A stretch of 64,000 nucleotides of DNA from Paracandidimonas soli (GCF_004342005.1 NZ_SMBX01000001.1:186001-250000); one strand, 5' to 3'. Numbered from the stretch's first letter, positions 48,002 through 57,218 are shown. Numbers and translations are program-made. Notes: generated by a model from the sequence alone, not told the origin.

Positions 48002-48077
48002 CCGGGGATGACATGGATTCCGCCGGGTTAAACTAGGACACCTACCTTTCGGGGGCTTGTACCGCCCGTAGCCGCTG

Positions 48078-48875
48078 ATGACCCAACTCCCCATCAAGTC
48101 CAATGGCATCCTGCTGCATCACCAGCTGTTTACTGCCATCAAGCACCAGATCCTGAACGGGACCTTCCGCGAGGGTGAAAAGTTGCCGACGCAGGATGCA
48201 TTGTGCCGGCAGTACGGCGTTTCCCGCATCACTGTGCGCCGTGCCGTCACGGAGTTGCAGAAAGAGGGCTTGATCCGCAGCGAGCAAGGCGTAGGCTCGT
48301 TCGTGCTGCCGGTCGGGCAGCGTACGACCCCCAGCGTAAACATGCCATTCGTGGAAGGCTTGCGGCGCATTGCCCAGGAAACGCGGCCCAAAGTCTTGAA
48401 GGTAGAGATGCAGCGGCCCCCCGTCGACATCGCCAAGCTGTTGCACCTTCCCCTAGACGCGCAAGCGCTGCACGTGGTTCGCATCAACCACCGGAACGAT
48501 GTCCATCTGTCATACCTGGACGCCTGGATTCCGGCAAACTATGCCGGACGCATCAATCCTCGCTCGCTCTCGCGTACGCCGATCCTGGAATTGATTGCCA
48601 GCGACGACATGCCGGTAGGGCCGGTTATCCAGGAAATCACGGCTGAGGCCGCCGAACCGCATATTGCCGAAGCGCTGAGAGTGCCCGTGAACTCTCCCTT
48701 GCTGCGCATGAACCGCCTGGTACACAACGAACAGGATACGCCCATCTTCTACCAGATCTATCGGGTCTCTCCAGAACACACCCGGCTGGTCATGCAAGTG
48801 CCGGGCCAGGAAATAAGCACGCTGGCCGCTGGCTATCTGCTGCACGACGTTGTCGGGAGCACGGCGCGTTCCTGA
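48078..48875 (+). CDS. GntR-family regulator with UTRA domain
   Basis: A HutC-subfamily regulator of 265 residues. N-terminal winged helix (about 12-80; LHHQLFTAIKHQILNGTFREGEKLPTQDALCRQYGVSRITVRRAVTELQKEGLI) and C-terminal UTRA ligand-binding domain (about 100-250). It converges with an operon on the - strand (enoyl-CoA hydratase, Bug, PEP-mutase-like) whose promoter carries a dyad at 51561-51586 of the kind GntR proteins bind; control of that operon is inferred. Confidence 0.92.
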   Translation: MTQLPIKSNGILLHHQLFTAIKHQILNGTFREGEKLPTQDALCRQYGVSRITVRRAVTELQKEGLIRSEQGVGSFVLPVGQRTTPSVNMPFVEGLRRIAQETRPKVLKVEMQRPPVDIAKLLHLPLDAQALHVVRINHRNDVHLSYLDAWIPANYAGRINPRSLSRTPILELIASDDMPVGPVIQEITAEAAEPHIAEALRVPVNSPLLRMNRLVHNEQDTPIFYQIYRVSPEHTRLVMQVPGQEISTLAAGYLLHDVVGSTARS

Positions 48876-48909
48876 CGTCGAGGGGCGGCCGTGGCGCGTC
48901 GCCAGTTGG

Positions 48910-49620
48910 CTATCGGCGAAAGTGTTCCACCACAGGATAGCCCCGGACCACGTCGCCCGCCGCGCGCATGGCATCTTCGGGCAGCTTGCCCAATGTCGCG
49001 TAATACAGGCGCCTGCCCGTGGCGATCGCGGACCTGCTGCGGGCGGCCAGATCGTCGGTGAATGCCTGCACTTCCTGCCACAATCGGCCCGATGCCACCA
49101 CTTTGTTGATCAGCCCCAGCTCCAGCGCTTCGGCTGCAGTCAGCAGCCGGCCGGTGTACGCCATTTCGAAGAACAGCTTCTTGGGCAGATGCGACGGCTG
49201 CGTGACGGCCGCCAGCATGGGGAAGGCGCCGAATGCGAGTTCCGGGTAGCCGAACCCGGCCTGGTCCACGGCGAATGCATAGTCGGCGGCTGCCAGGAAC
49301 GTCATGCCGCCGCCGGTACAGCGGCCATTGACTGCGGCGATCACAGGCACTGCGCACTGGCGGCAGGCGGCAAGCACGTCAAAGAATCCCTTGACGAAAG
49401 CCTCCCGTCCGCCCGCCTCCGCACCGAAGTTGCCGCCTGTGCAGAACACGTCGTCACGGCCGGTCAGCACCAGGGCGCGGACATTGTCATCCTCTCCCAG
49501 GCGAGCCACCAGGTCCGCCAGCTGCTCCAGGAAAGCAGTGTCGAACATGCCTTTGGCATCCAGCCCCCGGAATTCCAGGATTGCTGCCGGACCACGGTGG
49601 ACGACCATAATGGGTGACAT
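48910..49620 (-). CDS. Enoyl-CoA hydratase/isomerase family protein
   Basis: Crotonase-fold protein of 236 residues from the ATG at 49620. The oxyanion-hole segments are VLTGRDDVFCTGGNFG and NGRCTGGGMTFLAAADYAFA, and FGYPELAFGAFPMLAAV is the active-site helix region. The usual catalytic glutamates are not both evident: the segment has PELAFGAFP, retaining one Glu, so the reaction (hydration, isomerisation or hydrolysis) is open. It is the last gene of the - strand unit with Bug and PEP-mutase-like genes; two bases separate it from the Bug stop. Confidence 0.85.
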   Translation of the reverse strand: MSPIMVVHRGPAAILEFRGLDAKGMFDTAFLEQLADLVARLGEDDNVRALVLTGRDDVFCTGGNFGAEAGGREAFVKGFFDVLAACRQCAVPVIAAVNGRCTGGGMTFLAAADYAFAVDQAGFGYPELAFGAFPMLAAVTQPSHLPKKLFFEMAYTGRLLTAAEALELGLINKVVASGRLWQEVQAFTDDLAARSRSAIATGRRLYYATLGKLPEDAMRAAGDVVRGYPVVEHFRR

Positions 49621-49622
49621 GC

Positions 49623-50612
49623 CTACTCCAGAACGATTCCGTTGGCTTCGACCACCTCTGCCCATTTCTTTGCGTCGGCGTCGAAGTATTCCGCCATTGC
49701 GGCGCGGGTTCCTCCAACCACTTTCAAGCCCAGTTGCTGGAGGCGCTTGGCGACATCCGGCTGGGCCAGGACAGCCTGAAGATGTTCATTCAGATAATCC
49801 AGCACCGGTTCCGGCGTACCGGCCGGCGCCCAGATGCCGTTCCAGGGTTCCACCTCGAAGTTGGCAATGCCGCTCTCGGCGAAGGTGGGCACATCCGGCA
49901 AGGCCGGATCGCGCTGCGCGCTGGCCACTCCAAGCAGACGGAACAGTTTCTGCTGGTTCTGCGCCGCAACGCCCGGGATGAACATCATGGTAACGCGACC
50001 GCTGCCGACTTCGACCAGCGGGTCGCCCGAGCCGAACGGGATGTGCATGAGATCGACGCCAGCGCTACGCTTGAGCAGCTCTCCCGCCAGATGCGGCGAG
50101 CCGCCGATGCCCACCGAGGCAAACGTGAGTTCGCCCGGATGCGCCTTGGCATGCGCGATCAGTTCGCCGATATTCTGGAACGGCGAATCCTTCGCCACCA
50201 CCAGCACGCTGGGAATGGTGCCGATGTTGATCAACGGCGCCAGGTCGCGCTTCACATCGAAGCGTATATCCTTGTAGATCGATTTGGCGATCGAGCATGT
50301 CAGGCCGCAGACCAGCAGGGTATAGCCATCGGGTTTGGCCCGGGCCACCGCCTCAGTGCCGATATTGCCGTTGGCGCCGGGCCGGTTCTCCACCAGTACC
50401 GGTACACCGATCCGCTTGGAGAGCGCTTCGGCGATCAAGCGGCCCTGGATATCGGGAGCCAGCCCCACGGCAAACGGCACCACGATGGTGATGGCGCGCT
50501 TTGGATAGTCGGCAGGCTGGGATTGCGCGGCAAACGACGACGCCAGCAGGCCGGCGGCCAGCGCAGCCGAGGCGGCATGCCGCCATTTAGCGGCGAATGA
50601 AAGTATGGACAT
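49623..50612 (-). CDS. Bug/TctC-family periplasmic binding protein
   Basis: Periplasmic receptor of 329 residues with a signal peptide ending near FAAQSQ. The first family motif is ITIVVPFAVGLAPDIQGR, lacking the usual double glycine, and the second is ENRPGANGNIG. LPDVPTFAESG follows near the C-terminus. It lies 58 bases after the PEP-mutase-like gene and two bases before the crotonase gene, so it probably imports the substrate of this unit. Ligand unknown. Confidence 0.92.
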   Translation of the reverse strand: MSILSFAAKWRHAASAALAAGLLASSFAAQSQPADYPKRAITIVVPFAVGLAPDIQGRLIAEALSKRIGVPVLVENRPGANGNIGTEAVARAKPDGYTLLVCGLTCSIAKSIYKDIRFDVKRDLAPLINIGTIPSVLVVAKDSPFQNIGELIAHAKAHPGELTFASVGIGGSPHLAGELLKRSAGVDLMHIPFGSGDPLVEVGSGRVTMMFIPGVAAQNQQKLFRLLGVASAQRDPALPDVPTFAESGIANFEVEPWNGIWAPAGTPEPVLDYLNEHLQAVLAQPDVAKRLQQLGLKVVGGTRAAMAEYFDADAKKWAEVVEANGIVLE

Positions 50613-50670
50613 GTCTCACTCCTAGTGTAAAAGCGGATGAATGGATAGGCGCAGTACCGGCCGGCTCTCC

Positions 50671-51537
50671 TCAGCCTTCCTTCGACGCGCCCAAGGTCTG
50701 CGCCCATCGGGCTTCGTCGGCCCATACCTGATCGAAGCCAATCAACTCGTGGGGGGAAATATCCAGGGCGTCGTGGTCGGAGGGTTCTCCAGCAGCCAGG
50801 CGATGCAGCGCGTTGCGCATGGCGCCCATTGCGGGAATGCCCAGGGATCCCGGGAAAATGGCCAGGGCGTATCCCATGGCATCCAGCTCCCGGGTCGTGA
50901 TCTCTGGAGTCACGAAATGGCGGAAAGGCACAATATTGATCATGCATCGACGCGGGAAGGCATCGGCGAATGCGCGCATCTGGTCATAGGTTTGAATGGC
51001 ATCCATGAAAACCAGGTCGGCCCCGGCACGCAAATAGGCCTCTGATCGCTTCATGGCGCTGTCGAAGCCTTCGCTGGCCAGGCTGTCGGTGCGCGCAATA
51101 ATGACGAAGTCGTCGGTGCGTCTGGCTTCAGCGGCGACATGGATCTTCTGCACCATGTCCTGTGTCGGCACGACTACCTTGCCTTGCGTGTGGCCGCATT
51201 TTTTCGGTATTGCCTGATCTTCGATATGCAGGGCCGCGGCGCCTGCGGCTTCATAGCAGCGGACCGTATGCTGCACATTCAGCAGGCCCCCATAGCCCGT
51301 ATCGGCATCGGCGATCACCGGCTTGCTGCTGCAGCGCACGATCATCGATAGCGCGTCCAGCATTTCGTGCAGGCCGATCAGTCCCGCGTCGGGCACTCCA
51401 TAGCGCGAGCCTGCGACGAAATAGCCCGACATGTAGAGCGCCTCGAACGTCGAGCGGTCGGCTACCTTCGCCGAAAAACCGTCATAGACGCCGGGGGCGA
51501 CGACCATGCGTTGAGCAATCAGATCTCGGAGGGACAT
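50671..51537 (-). CDS. Isocitrate lyase/PEP mutase family protein
   Basis: A 288-residue alpha/beta-barrel enzyme. Metal and phosphate sites are visible in ADADTGYGG (Asp77, Asp79), HIEDQAIPKKCGH (Glu106, Lys113, Cys114, His116). The KKCGH motif is shared by 2-methylisocitrate lyases, oxaloacetate hydrolases and 2,3-dimethylmalate lyases; a C-C lyase acting on a hydroxylated or methylated dicarboxylate is the likeliest reading. First gene of the - strand operon. A dyad at 51561-51586 lies 24-49 bases before the start. Confidence 0.9.
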   Translation of the reverse strand: MSLRDLIAQRMVVAPGVYDGFSAKVADRSTFEALYMSGYFVAGSRYGVPDAGLIGLHEMLDALSMIVRCSSKPVIADADTGYGGLLNVQHTVRCYEAAGAAALHIEDQAIPKKCGHTQGKVVVPTQDMVQKIHVAAEARRTDDFVIIARTDSLASEGFDSAMKRSEAYLRAGADLVFMDAIQTYDQMRAFADAFPRRCMINIVPFRHFVTPEITTRELDAMGYALAIFPGSLGIPAMGAMRNALHRLAAGEPSDHDALDISPHELIGFDQVWADEARWAQTLGASKEG

Positions 51538-51560
51538 ACGGGATGCAGCCTTTACTTGTA

Positions 51561-51586
51561 ATGTTGGTATGTTTATATACTAACAT
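51561..51586. promoter_or_regulatory. Operator-like dyad upstream of the PEP-mutase-like operon
   Basis: ATGTTGGTAT (51561-51570) and ATACTAACAT (51577-51586) form an inverted repeat with one mismatch and a 6-base spacer, just upstream of the start at 51537. Such GGTAT..ATACC-like dyads are typical of GntR-family operators; the nearby GntR gene at 48078 is the candidate binder. Confidence 0.6.
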
Positions 51587-51772
51587 GATGGCAGCTGGCA
51601 TCAATTGCTGGAAAACCCTAGCCCGTAAAGCTCATAAGGAGGTCGGATGCGAGCTCAGGCGGCACACGCCGGGCTCGCGGCGCAATGCCGGGAGAACAAG
51701 AAAATCCCCGGGCAAGCGTGAGATGCGTGGGTAACTGGATTGGGCAGGATCGAGCCGAAAAGGACGGCGTCG

Positions 51773-52285
51773 TCAACGGTCGCTTGACACCGAAAGAAAG
51801 CCCGGGGTTGCCAGCAGGCCGGCCAATTGCGCCCATTGCACCATGGAAGCGTCGACGGCTTCGGTCTGCATCAGCAGGTTCAATGTGCCAAGGCAGGTGT
51901 CGTGGGCGACGATGGGTACATTGATGACCGAGCGCAGGCCCAGGGCCTGGATGGTGGCGTGATCGTCGAATGACTCGCGAATGGCTTCAACGCCTTCGCC
52001 CACGAACAGCCGGCGCTCGTGCAGCACATGGCGCCCCCAGGCCGTACCCGCTTTCTCCTTGCTGCCGCCGACCGGGTAGGACGAAGGATCCGAGCTATAA
52101 AGCCGGGTCAGGCGCTCATTCCGGGCATCGTAACGATTTACTGTGCAGAGCGCCTGCCGCAAGACCCGTCCCACGCAGTCATCGACGGCGGCGAACAAGG
52201 CCTGCGGATTTCCCGACGCGCAGGCCAGGGCGACATCGCTTATTGCATCCAAAGGGGTACAGCGTGTTTCCATGATGTCCGGCAT
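51773..52285 (-). CDS. GAF-domain protein
   Basis: A 170-residue single GAF domain (about 25-150): FAAVDDCVGRVLRQALCTVNRYDARNERLTRLYSS, LRSVINVPIVAHDTCLGTLNLL. There is no effector domain, so it is either a small-molecule-binding protein or an enzyme accessory. It follows a Bug gene by 9 bases on the same strand and the GGT gene before that, so the three are probably one unit. Ligand unknown. Confidence 0.85.
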   Translation of the reverse strand: MPDIMETRCTPLDAISDVALACASGNPQALFAAVDDCVGRVLRQALCTVNRYDARNERLTRLYSSDPSSYPVGGSKEKAGTAWGRHVLHERRLFVGEGVEAIRESFDDHATIQALGLRSVINVPIVAHDTCLGTLNLLMQTEAVDASMVQWAQLAGLLATPGFLSVSSDR

Positions 52286-52294
52286 TTTCCCGCC

Positions 52295-53269
52295 TTACTC
52301 GATGCGTATGCCCAGTTCACGCACCACCTTGTCGTACTTTTCGGCATCGCGAGCCAGATCGGCGGCGAACTGCTCGGGCGAGCTTTCCAGAACCTGCACC
52401 GCCATGCCTTCCATTCTCTTGATGACTTCGGGATCCTTCAGCGCCTGATTGATCTCGGCGTTCAGACGCTTCACGATATCCGCCGGCAAGCCGGCCGGGC
52501 CGAACGCGCCGTACCAGACAGCAAGCTCGTAGCCTGGAATGGTTTCCGCGACGGTGGGAACGTCGGGCAGCGTGGGTGCGCGCTGTTCCTCGGTAACGGC
52601 CAGCAGCTTGAGCTTGTTGTCCTTGACGAAGGGCAGCGACTGCGTGCCGGCGGTGAACAAGAGCTGGGTCTGGTTGCCGACGGTATCGAGCACGGCAGGC
52701 GCGCCGCCGCGATAGGGGACGTGCAGCATCGTGATGCCGGTGGCTTTCTCGAACATGGCGGCGCTCAAGTGATTGGTCGAGCCGGGGCCCGCCGAAGCGT
52801 AGGCGATCTCGCCGGGCCGCGCCTTGGCGTAATCGATGAACTCGGCCACGCTATTGACGGGTACAGATGGGTTGATCACCATGGTGTTCGTGACCAGCGC
52901 CAGCTTGGCGATGGGGGTGAAGTCCTTGACGCCGTCGAAGGGCATGCTGGAATACAGGGCCTGGTTCATGGTGTGCGTGCTCATGGAGCCGACCAGCAGG
53001 GTATAGCCGTCGGGCTTGGCTTTCGCAACAAGGTTGGACCCGACATTGCCCGATGCGCCCGCGCGGTTCTCGACCACGAAGGGCTGGCCCAGGCTCTTGC
53101 CCAGATGCTCCGACAGGACGCGCGCGAGAATATCGGTGGATCCCCCCGCAGCCCATGGCACGATCAGGGTAACGGGCTTTTCGGGCCAGGCGGCACTGGC
53201 AGGGGTGGAAAATGCCGCGAGCAGCGCCAGGCTGGCGGCGCCTGCGATATTGCGCAGAGAGGATGACAT
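52295..53269 (-). CDS. Bug/TctC-family periplasmic binding protein
   Basis: Periplasmic receptor of 324 residues. A signal peptide ends near TPASAA; the motifs KPVTLIVPWAAGGSTDILAR and ENRAGASGNVG are present, and LPDVPTVAETIPG near the C-terminus. It lies between GGT and GAF-domain genes in the same direction, suggesting uptake of a gamma-glutamyl or related compound; this is inference only. Confidence 0.92.
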   Translation of the reverse strand: MSSSLRNIAGAASLALLAAFSTPASAAWPEKPVTLIVPWAAGGSTDILARVLSEHLGKSLGQPFVVENRAGASGNVGSNLVAKAKPDGYTLLVGSMSTHTMNQALYSSMPFDGVKDFTPIAKLALVTNTMVINPSVPVNSVAEFIDYAKARPGEIAYASAGPGSTNHLSAAMFEKATGITMLHVPYRGGAPAVLDTVGNQTQLLFTAGTQSLPFVKDNKLKLLAVTEEQRAPTLPDVPTVAETIPGYELAVWYGAFGPAGLPADIVKRLNAEINQALKDPEVIKRMEGMAVQVLESSPEQFAADLARDAEKYDKVVRELGIRIE

Positions 53270-53346
53270 GGTTGTCTCCTGATGGTTCTATATGAGTGAC
53301 TGACGGTTGATGATATGACGCGGCGGCAACGAAAACGGCGTTGCGG

Positions 53347-55182
53347 TCAGCGTCCTACTGCATAGCCTTGCATGCCGCGAGGATTGGCGGCGGCGCGCAG
53401 CAGCAGGCCGCCTCCTTTGACGGTTTCACGGGTGCAGGCGCTGATCCTGCCTTCCGACCACGGGCCTCCAACAACGACTTCATGCCCGGCCTCGCTCAGC
53501 TTGGCCAGCGTTTCGGGCGGGAAACGGGATTCGGCCACGAGACGGTTGGTCTTCAGGCTGCGAGGCCAGAACGAAGCCGGATAATGCTCCACATGCCAGG
53601 AGGGCGAGTCGATCGCTTCCTGCAGGTTCATGCCCAATACCGCATGTCGGATGAAGAACGCCAGCGTCCATTGATCCTGCTGGTCGCCGCCGGGCGTGCC
53701 GAAAGCCATGTACGGCTGGCCGTCGCGCAGCGCCATGCCGGGCGACAGGGTGGTGTTCGGGCGTTTGCCGGCCTGCAAGGCGCCGGGGACATTCTCGTCC
53801 AGCCAGGTCATCTGCAAGCGGGTGTTGAGGGAAAAGCCCAATTCCGGGATCGTGGGGCTGGACGACAGCCAACCGCCCGACGGCGTGGCGGCCACCATGT
53901 TCCCGTGCCGGTCGATGACATCGAGATGGCAGGTGTCTCCGACGAAAATCTCGCGTTCCAGCCATGTGTCCACCGGCGGCAATTGCGCAAACGTGGGCTC
54001 GCCGATACCGAAGCGGACATCCGTTCCCGCCAGCGCGCGGACCGAGGTCTGCAAATCGGGCAGCAAAGGCTCCCTGCCAGACGGGCGGCCCGGACACAGA
54101 TCCCGGGAGGCCTGTGCCGCCAGCGATCGGACGCGAGCCTGCGCATACTCATCGGACAATAGGGCTTCCAGCGGAACGTCGACGTGGGCGGGATCGCCGT
54201 ACCAGGCCAGCCGGTCCGCCATCGCCAGCTTGGCGACTTCCGCAATGTTATGGACGAAAGCTGCCGAGTCATGCGCGTGCGCAGCGACGTCGGTGTGTTT
54301 CAGCATGGCGAGCTGTTGCAGGAACATCGGCCCCTGGGACCAGGGGCCGCACTTGGCCACGGTGTACCGGCCGTAATCCAGCATGACAGGCTCTTCGTAG
54401 CCGGCGCGCCAGTCGGCCATGTCGGACAGCCTGAGCAGGCCGCCGTTGCGCCGGCCGGTGCAGTCCAGCACAGTTTCGTTTCGATAGAAATCGTCGATGG
54501 CGCGGGCGACGAATCCCTGGTGCCACAGCGATAATGCAGCGTCGATGCGTGATTTTCGGTCCGTTCCGAGGCTTGCCGCCTCGGCGGCGATGCGCGCATA
54601 GGTCTTGCCGATCGCCGGGGTGCGGAAAAGCGAGCCCGGGCGCGGCAGGCGGCCGTCGGGCAGCCAGACGGCTGCGGATGAAGTCCACTCGCTGCGGAAC
54701 AGGCCTTCGACGGCCGCGATGGCCTGCACGATGCGCGGCACTAGTGGAAAGCCATTGTTGGCATATTCGATGGCGGGCCGCAATACCTCTTCCAGCTCCC
54801 AGGTGCCGTAATCCCGCAGCATGGCGAGCCAGGCGCCGAAAGCGCCCGGCACGGTGGCCGGGAGCAGGCCCACGCCGGGTACGAGCGCCAACCCTTGCTC
54901 GCGAAAGAATGCAGGTGTTGCCAGCGCGGGGGCGGGGCCTTGCCCGCAAATGACCCGCATGCGCTTCTCGTTCTCGCTCCACAGCATGATGGGGGCTTCG
55001 CCCCCGGGGCCGTTCAAATGCGGTTCGACGATCTGCAGCACGAATCCGCCCGCCACTGCGGCATCGAATGCGTTGCCTCCGCGCTCCAGCACGCTCATGG
55101 CGACCTGTGAAGCCAGCCAATGCGTGGACGATGCCACGCCGAATGTGCCAAGTATTTCAGGTCTGGTGGTGAATGCATTCAT
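53347..55182 (-). CDS. Gamma-glutamyltransferase family protein
   Basis: Ntn-hydrolase of 611 residues. The large-subunit segment GVASSTHWLASQ.. GGNAFDAAVA is typical, and autocleavage before the nucleophile is expected at GD-Thr417 (DTCHLDVIDRHGNMVAATPS), with GGDQQDQWTLAFF the C-terminal glycine-rich loop. No signal peptide is seen, so the enzyme is probably cytoplasmic, unlike E. coli GGT. It heads a unit with a Bug receptor and a GAF protein and is divergent from a LysR gene across 107 bases. Family members include GGT and cephalosporin-acylase-like enzymes; substrate unknown. Confidence 0.9.
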   Translation of the reverse strand: MNAFTTRPEILGTFGVASSTHWLASQVAMSVLERGGNAFDAAVAGGFVLQIVEPHLNGPGGEAPIMLWSENEKRMRVICGQGPAPALATPAFFREQGLALVPGVGLLPATVPGAFGAWLAMLRDYGTWELEEVLRPAIEYANNGFPLVPRIVQAIAAVEGLFRSEWTSSAAVWLPDGRLPRPGSLFRTPAIGKTYARIAAEAASLGTDRKSRIDAALSLWHQGFVARAIDDFYRNETVLDCTGRRNGGLLRLSDMADWRAGYEEPVMLDYGRYTVAKCGPWSQGPMFLQQLAMLKHTDVAAHAHDSAAFVHNIAEVAKLAMADRLAWYGDPAHVDVPLEALLSDEYAQARVRSLAAQASRDLCPGRPSGREPLLPDLQTSVRALAGTDVRFGIGEPTFAQLPPVDTWLEREIFVGDTCHLDVIDRHGNMVAATPSGGWLSSSPTIPELGFSLNTRLQMTWLDENVPGALQAGKRPNTTLSPGMALRDGQPYMAFGTPGGDQQDQWTLAFFIRHAVLGMNLQEAIDSPSWHVEHYPASFWPRSLKTNRLVAESRFPPETLAKLSEAGHEVVVGGPWSEGRISACTRETVKGGGLLLRAAANPRGMQGYAVGR

Positions 55183-55259
55183 GGCGAATCCCGCAGCAGA
55201 GGTGTCTTGAAAAGTATATCGACAGAAAATAACCTTGATTGCGAGATTTGTGATAAACC

Positions 55260-55277
55260 AATAACCATATGGTTATT
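55260..55277. promoter_or_regulatory. 18-bp perfect palindrome in the GGT/LysR divergent promoter
   Basis: AATAACCATATGGTTATT is identical to its reverse complement and lies 13 bases before the LysR start at 55290 and 78 bases before the GGT start. It overlaps the earlier in-frame ATG at 55269, which argues for 55290. Candidate operator of the LysR protein or a -10/-35-flanking repressor site. Confidence 0.7.
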
Positions 55278-55289
55278 AAGGAAGGCGGT

Positions 55290-56291
55290 ATGAGCGAAAG
55301 CGACGACGCAAAGACGATGGCAGGCGGCCTCGAAGCCGATCCGGCCGATCGGAATGCGGATGTGACGGCAGCCGCTTTCCGCCTCATGTCGCGGCTGAAA
55401 ATGCGCCACCTGTCCATGCTGAAAAACATCGAGCGGCATGGATCGCTGACGCGCGTCGCGCGGGAGACCGGAATCAGCCAGCCTGCGGTCACCAAGACCC
55501 TGGCCGAAATCGAGTCACTGTTCGGCGCTCCCTTGTTTCACCGCTCGGGACGGGGCCTGAAGCCGACCGAAATGGGCGAACTCGCCATGCTCAGGGCCAG
55601 CCATATGCTGCAGGAGCTGGATCACTGGGCGTCTGAAATGGAAGCCGTGCGCAAAGGCTACCGGGCGCGCCTGCTCATCGGCGCCGTCCCGTACGTGCCG
55701 GGTTCTTTGCTGACGCAAGCCATCATGGCGCTGCGTGAGCGTCACAATATCATTATCGTGATCCGGCAAGCCACCACCGATCACCTGGTGCAGGCCTTGT
55801 GCGACCACGAGCTGGACTGCGTCCTGGGCCGAGCCTCGGCGGTGGCCGGCCGCGACAATCTCTGGCACGAAGTGCTGTACGCGCAGCGCCCGGTGCTCGT
55901 CGGACACAGCAAGCTGCTGAAGCGCCTGGAAGGCCGCAGGCTCGACTGGCGTTCGCTGGCTTCCATGAACTGGATCCTTCCTTCTCCGGCGACGCCCATA
56001 GGCGCGAGGATTGTCGAGCTTTTCACGCAAGCGCAGGTACCCGTCCCGGTGCCCATCATCGAAACCTATTCCATCGACGTCATGCACGGTGTGCTCAGCA
56101 AGGACGAAAGCGTCATCTCGATGGTGCCGGAGGACATCGCCGTGGAGATGTCCCGGCGCGGCGGAATCGGCATCCTGCCCTGGAAGATGGATTGGGAGCT
56201 GCCGCCGCTGAGCCTGATACGCCGTGTAAGGGACGTCCCTCTGGATGCGGAAGAGAAGTTCGCCGGGATTTTGAGGGAGCTGTGCGGGTAG
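55290..56291 (+). CDS. LysR-family regulator
   Basis: A 333-residue LysR protein with an N-terminal extension of about 35 residues (acidic) before the winged helix (about 36-95; LSMLKNIERHGSLTRVARETGISQPAVTKTLAEIESLFGAPLFHRSGRGL) and a full effector domain. Like GbpR/GalR subgroup members it has HGSLTRVARE. The ATG at 55290 has AAGGAAGG upstream. It is divergent from the GGT gene and probably regulates it. Confidence 0.88.
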   Translation: MSESDDAKTMAGGLEADPADRNADVTAAAFRLMSRLKMRHLSMLKNIERHGSLTRVARETGISQPAVTKTLAEIESLFGAPLFHRSGRGLKPTEMGELAMLRASHMLQELDHWASEMEAVRKGYRARLLIGAVPYVPGSLLTQAIMALRERHNIIIVIRQATTDHLVQALCDHELDCVLGRASAVAGRDNLWHEVLYAQRPVLVGHSKLLKRLEGRRLDWRSLASMNWILPSPATPIGARIVELFTQAQVPVPVPIIETYSIDVMHGVLSKDESVISMVPEDIAVEMSRRGGIGILPWKMDWELPPLSLIRRVRDVPLDAEEKFAGILRELCG

Positions 56292-56306
56292 TTGTGTGGC
56301 GGCGGA

Positions 56307-57218
56307 TTATGCTAGCTGCTTCCTGGCCGCCAGCGCATTCCCCGCATTGCTGCTGGCCTTGCGCCCCAGGTGCGAGGAAATCCATTGTCCGGTATCGACG
56401 ACGCTGTCCAGGTCGATGCCGGTTTCTATGCCCATGCCGTGCAGCAGGTACAACACGTCCTCGGTGGCGACGTTGCCGGTGGCGCCTTTGGCGTAGGGGC
56501 AGCCGCCCAGTCCGGCGGTCGAGGCGTGGATAATGGAAATGCCGGCCTGCAGCGCCGCCAGCACGTTGGCGACACCCTGGCCATAGGTGTCGTGGAAGTG
56601 TCCGGAGAGCATGGCGGGATCCACGTGCTCCGCGACGGCGCGCATCACCCGGCCGACTTGCGTCGCGCTGGCCGCGCCGATGGTGTCGCATATGTCGATT
56701 TCCACGCAGCCCAGCGCCAGCATCCGCCTGGCCACGTTGACGGTGGATTCCACGGAAACCTCGCCCTGGTAGGGGCAGTGGAAGGCGCAACTGATGCTGC
56801 CGCGCAGGCGCAGTCCGGCGACCTTGGCCGCTTGCGCCACCGGCTCGAAGCGGGCGATGGATTCCTCGATGGAGCAATTGATATTGCGCTGGCAAAAGGC
56901 CTCGCTGGCCGAGCCGAAGATGGCCACTTCGTCGACCTTTGCGGCCTGCGCGGCTTCGAAGCCGCGCAGATTGGGCGTCAGGGCGGAGTAGATCGTGCCG
57001 GGCCTGCGGGCTATGCCCGCCATGACGTCGGCCCCGTCCGCCATTTGCGGCACCCACTTCGGCGATACGAAGGAGGCGGACTCGATGTTCTGGAAGCCCG
57101 CTTGCGACAATCGGTTCACCAGTTCGATCTTGACGTCGGTGGGGACGAAGGCGGATTCGTTCTGCAGCCCGTCGCGGGGAGCGACTTCGACGATCTTGAC
57201 GGCGGTCGGCAGGGACAT
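56307..57218 (-). CDS. Hydroxymethylglutaryl-CoA lyase family protein
   Basis: DRE-TIM metallolyase of 303 residues. The metal/substrate motif is EVAPRDGLQNE (Arg15, Asp16, Glu21), HFHDTYGQG holds metal His ligands and GLGGCPYAKGATGNVATEDV is the HMG-CoA lyase signature with the active-site Cys. It cleaves HMG-CoA to acetyl-CoA and acetoacetate in leucine catabolism, or a close analogue such as a hydroxyacyl-CoA in a catabolic route. It is convergent with the LysR gene (15-base gap) and stands alone. Confidence 0.93.
   Translation of the reverse strand: MSLPTAVKIVEVAPRDGLQNESAFVPTDVKIELVNRLSQAGFQNIESASFVSPKWVPQMADGADVMAGIARRPGTIYSALTPNLRGFEAAQAAKVDEVAIFGSASEAFCQRNINCSIEESIARFEPVAQAAKVAGLRLRGSISCAFHCPYQGEVSVESTVNVARRMLALGCVEIDICDTIGAASATQVGRVMRAVAEHVDPAMLSGHFHDTYGQGVANVLAALQAGISIIHASTAGLGGCPYAKGATGNVATEDVLYLLHGMGIETGIDLDSVVDTGQWISSHLGRKASSNAGNALAARKQLA

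Larger units (their letters stand above)
47632..48077. other. 446-bp non-coding stretch with repeats
   Basis: No convincing gene is present between the DUF1016 and GntR genes. It contains two near-identical direct repeats (47890-47922 and 47969-48001) that each end in a T tract, with a CCCCCTTGGGGG-type dyad between them at about 47953-47965. The left part (47632-47880) shows no recognisable signal. The right end must hold the GntR promoter. Confidence 0.6.
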
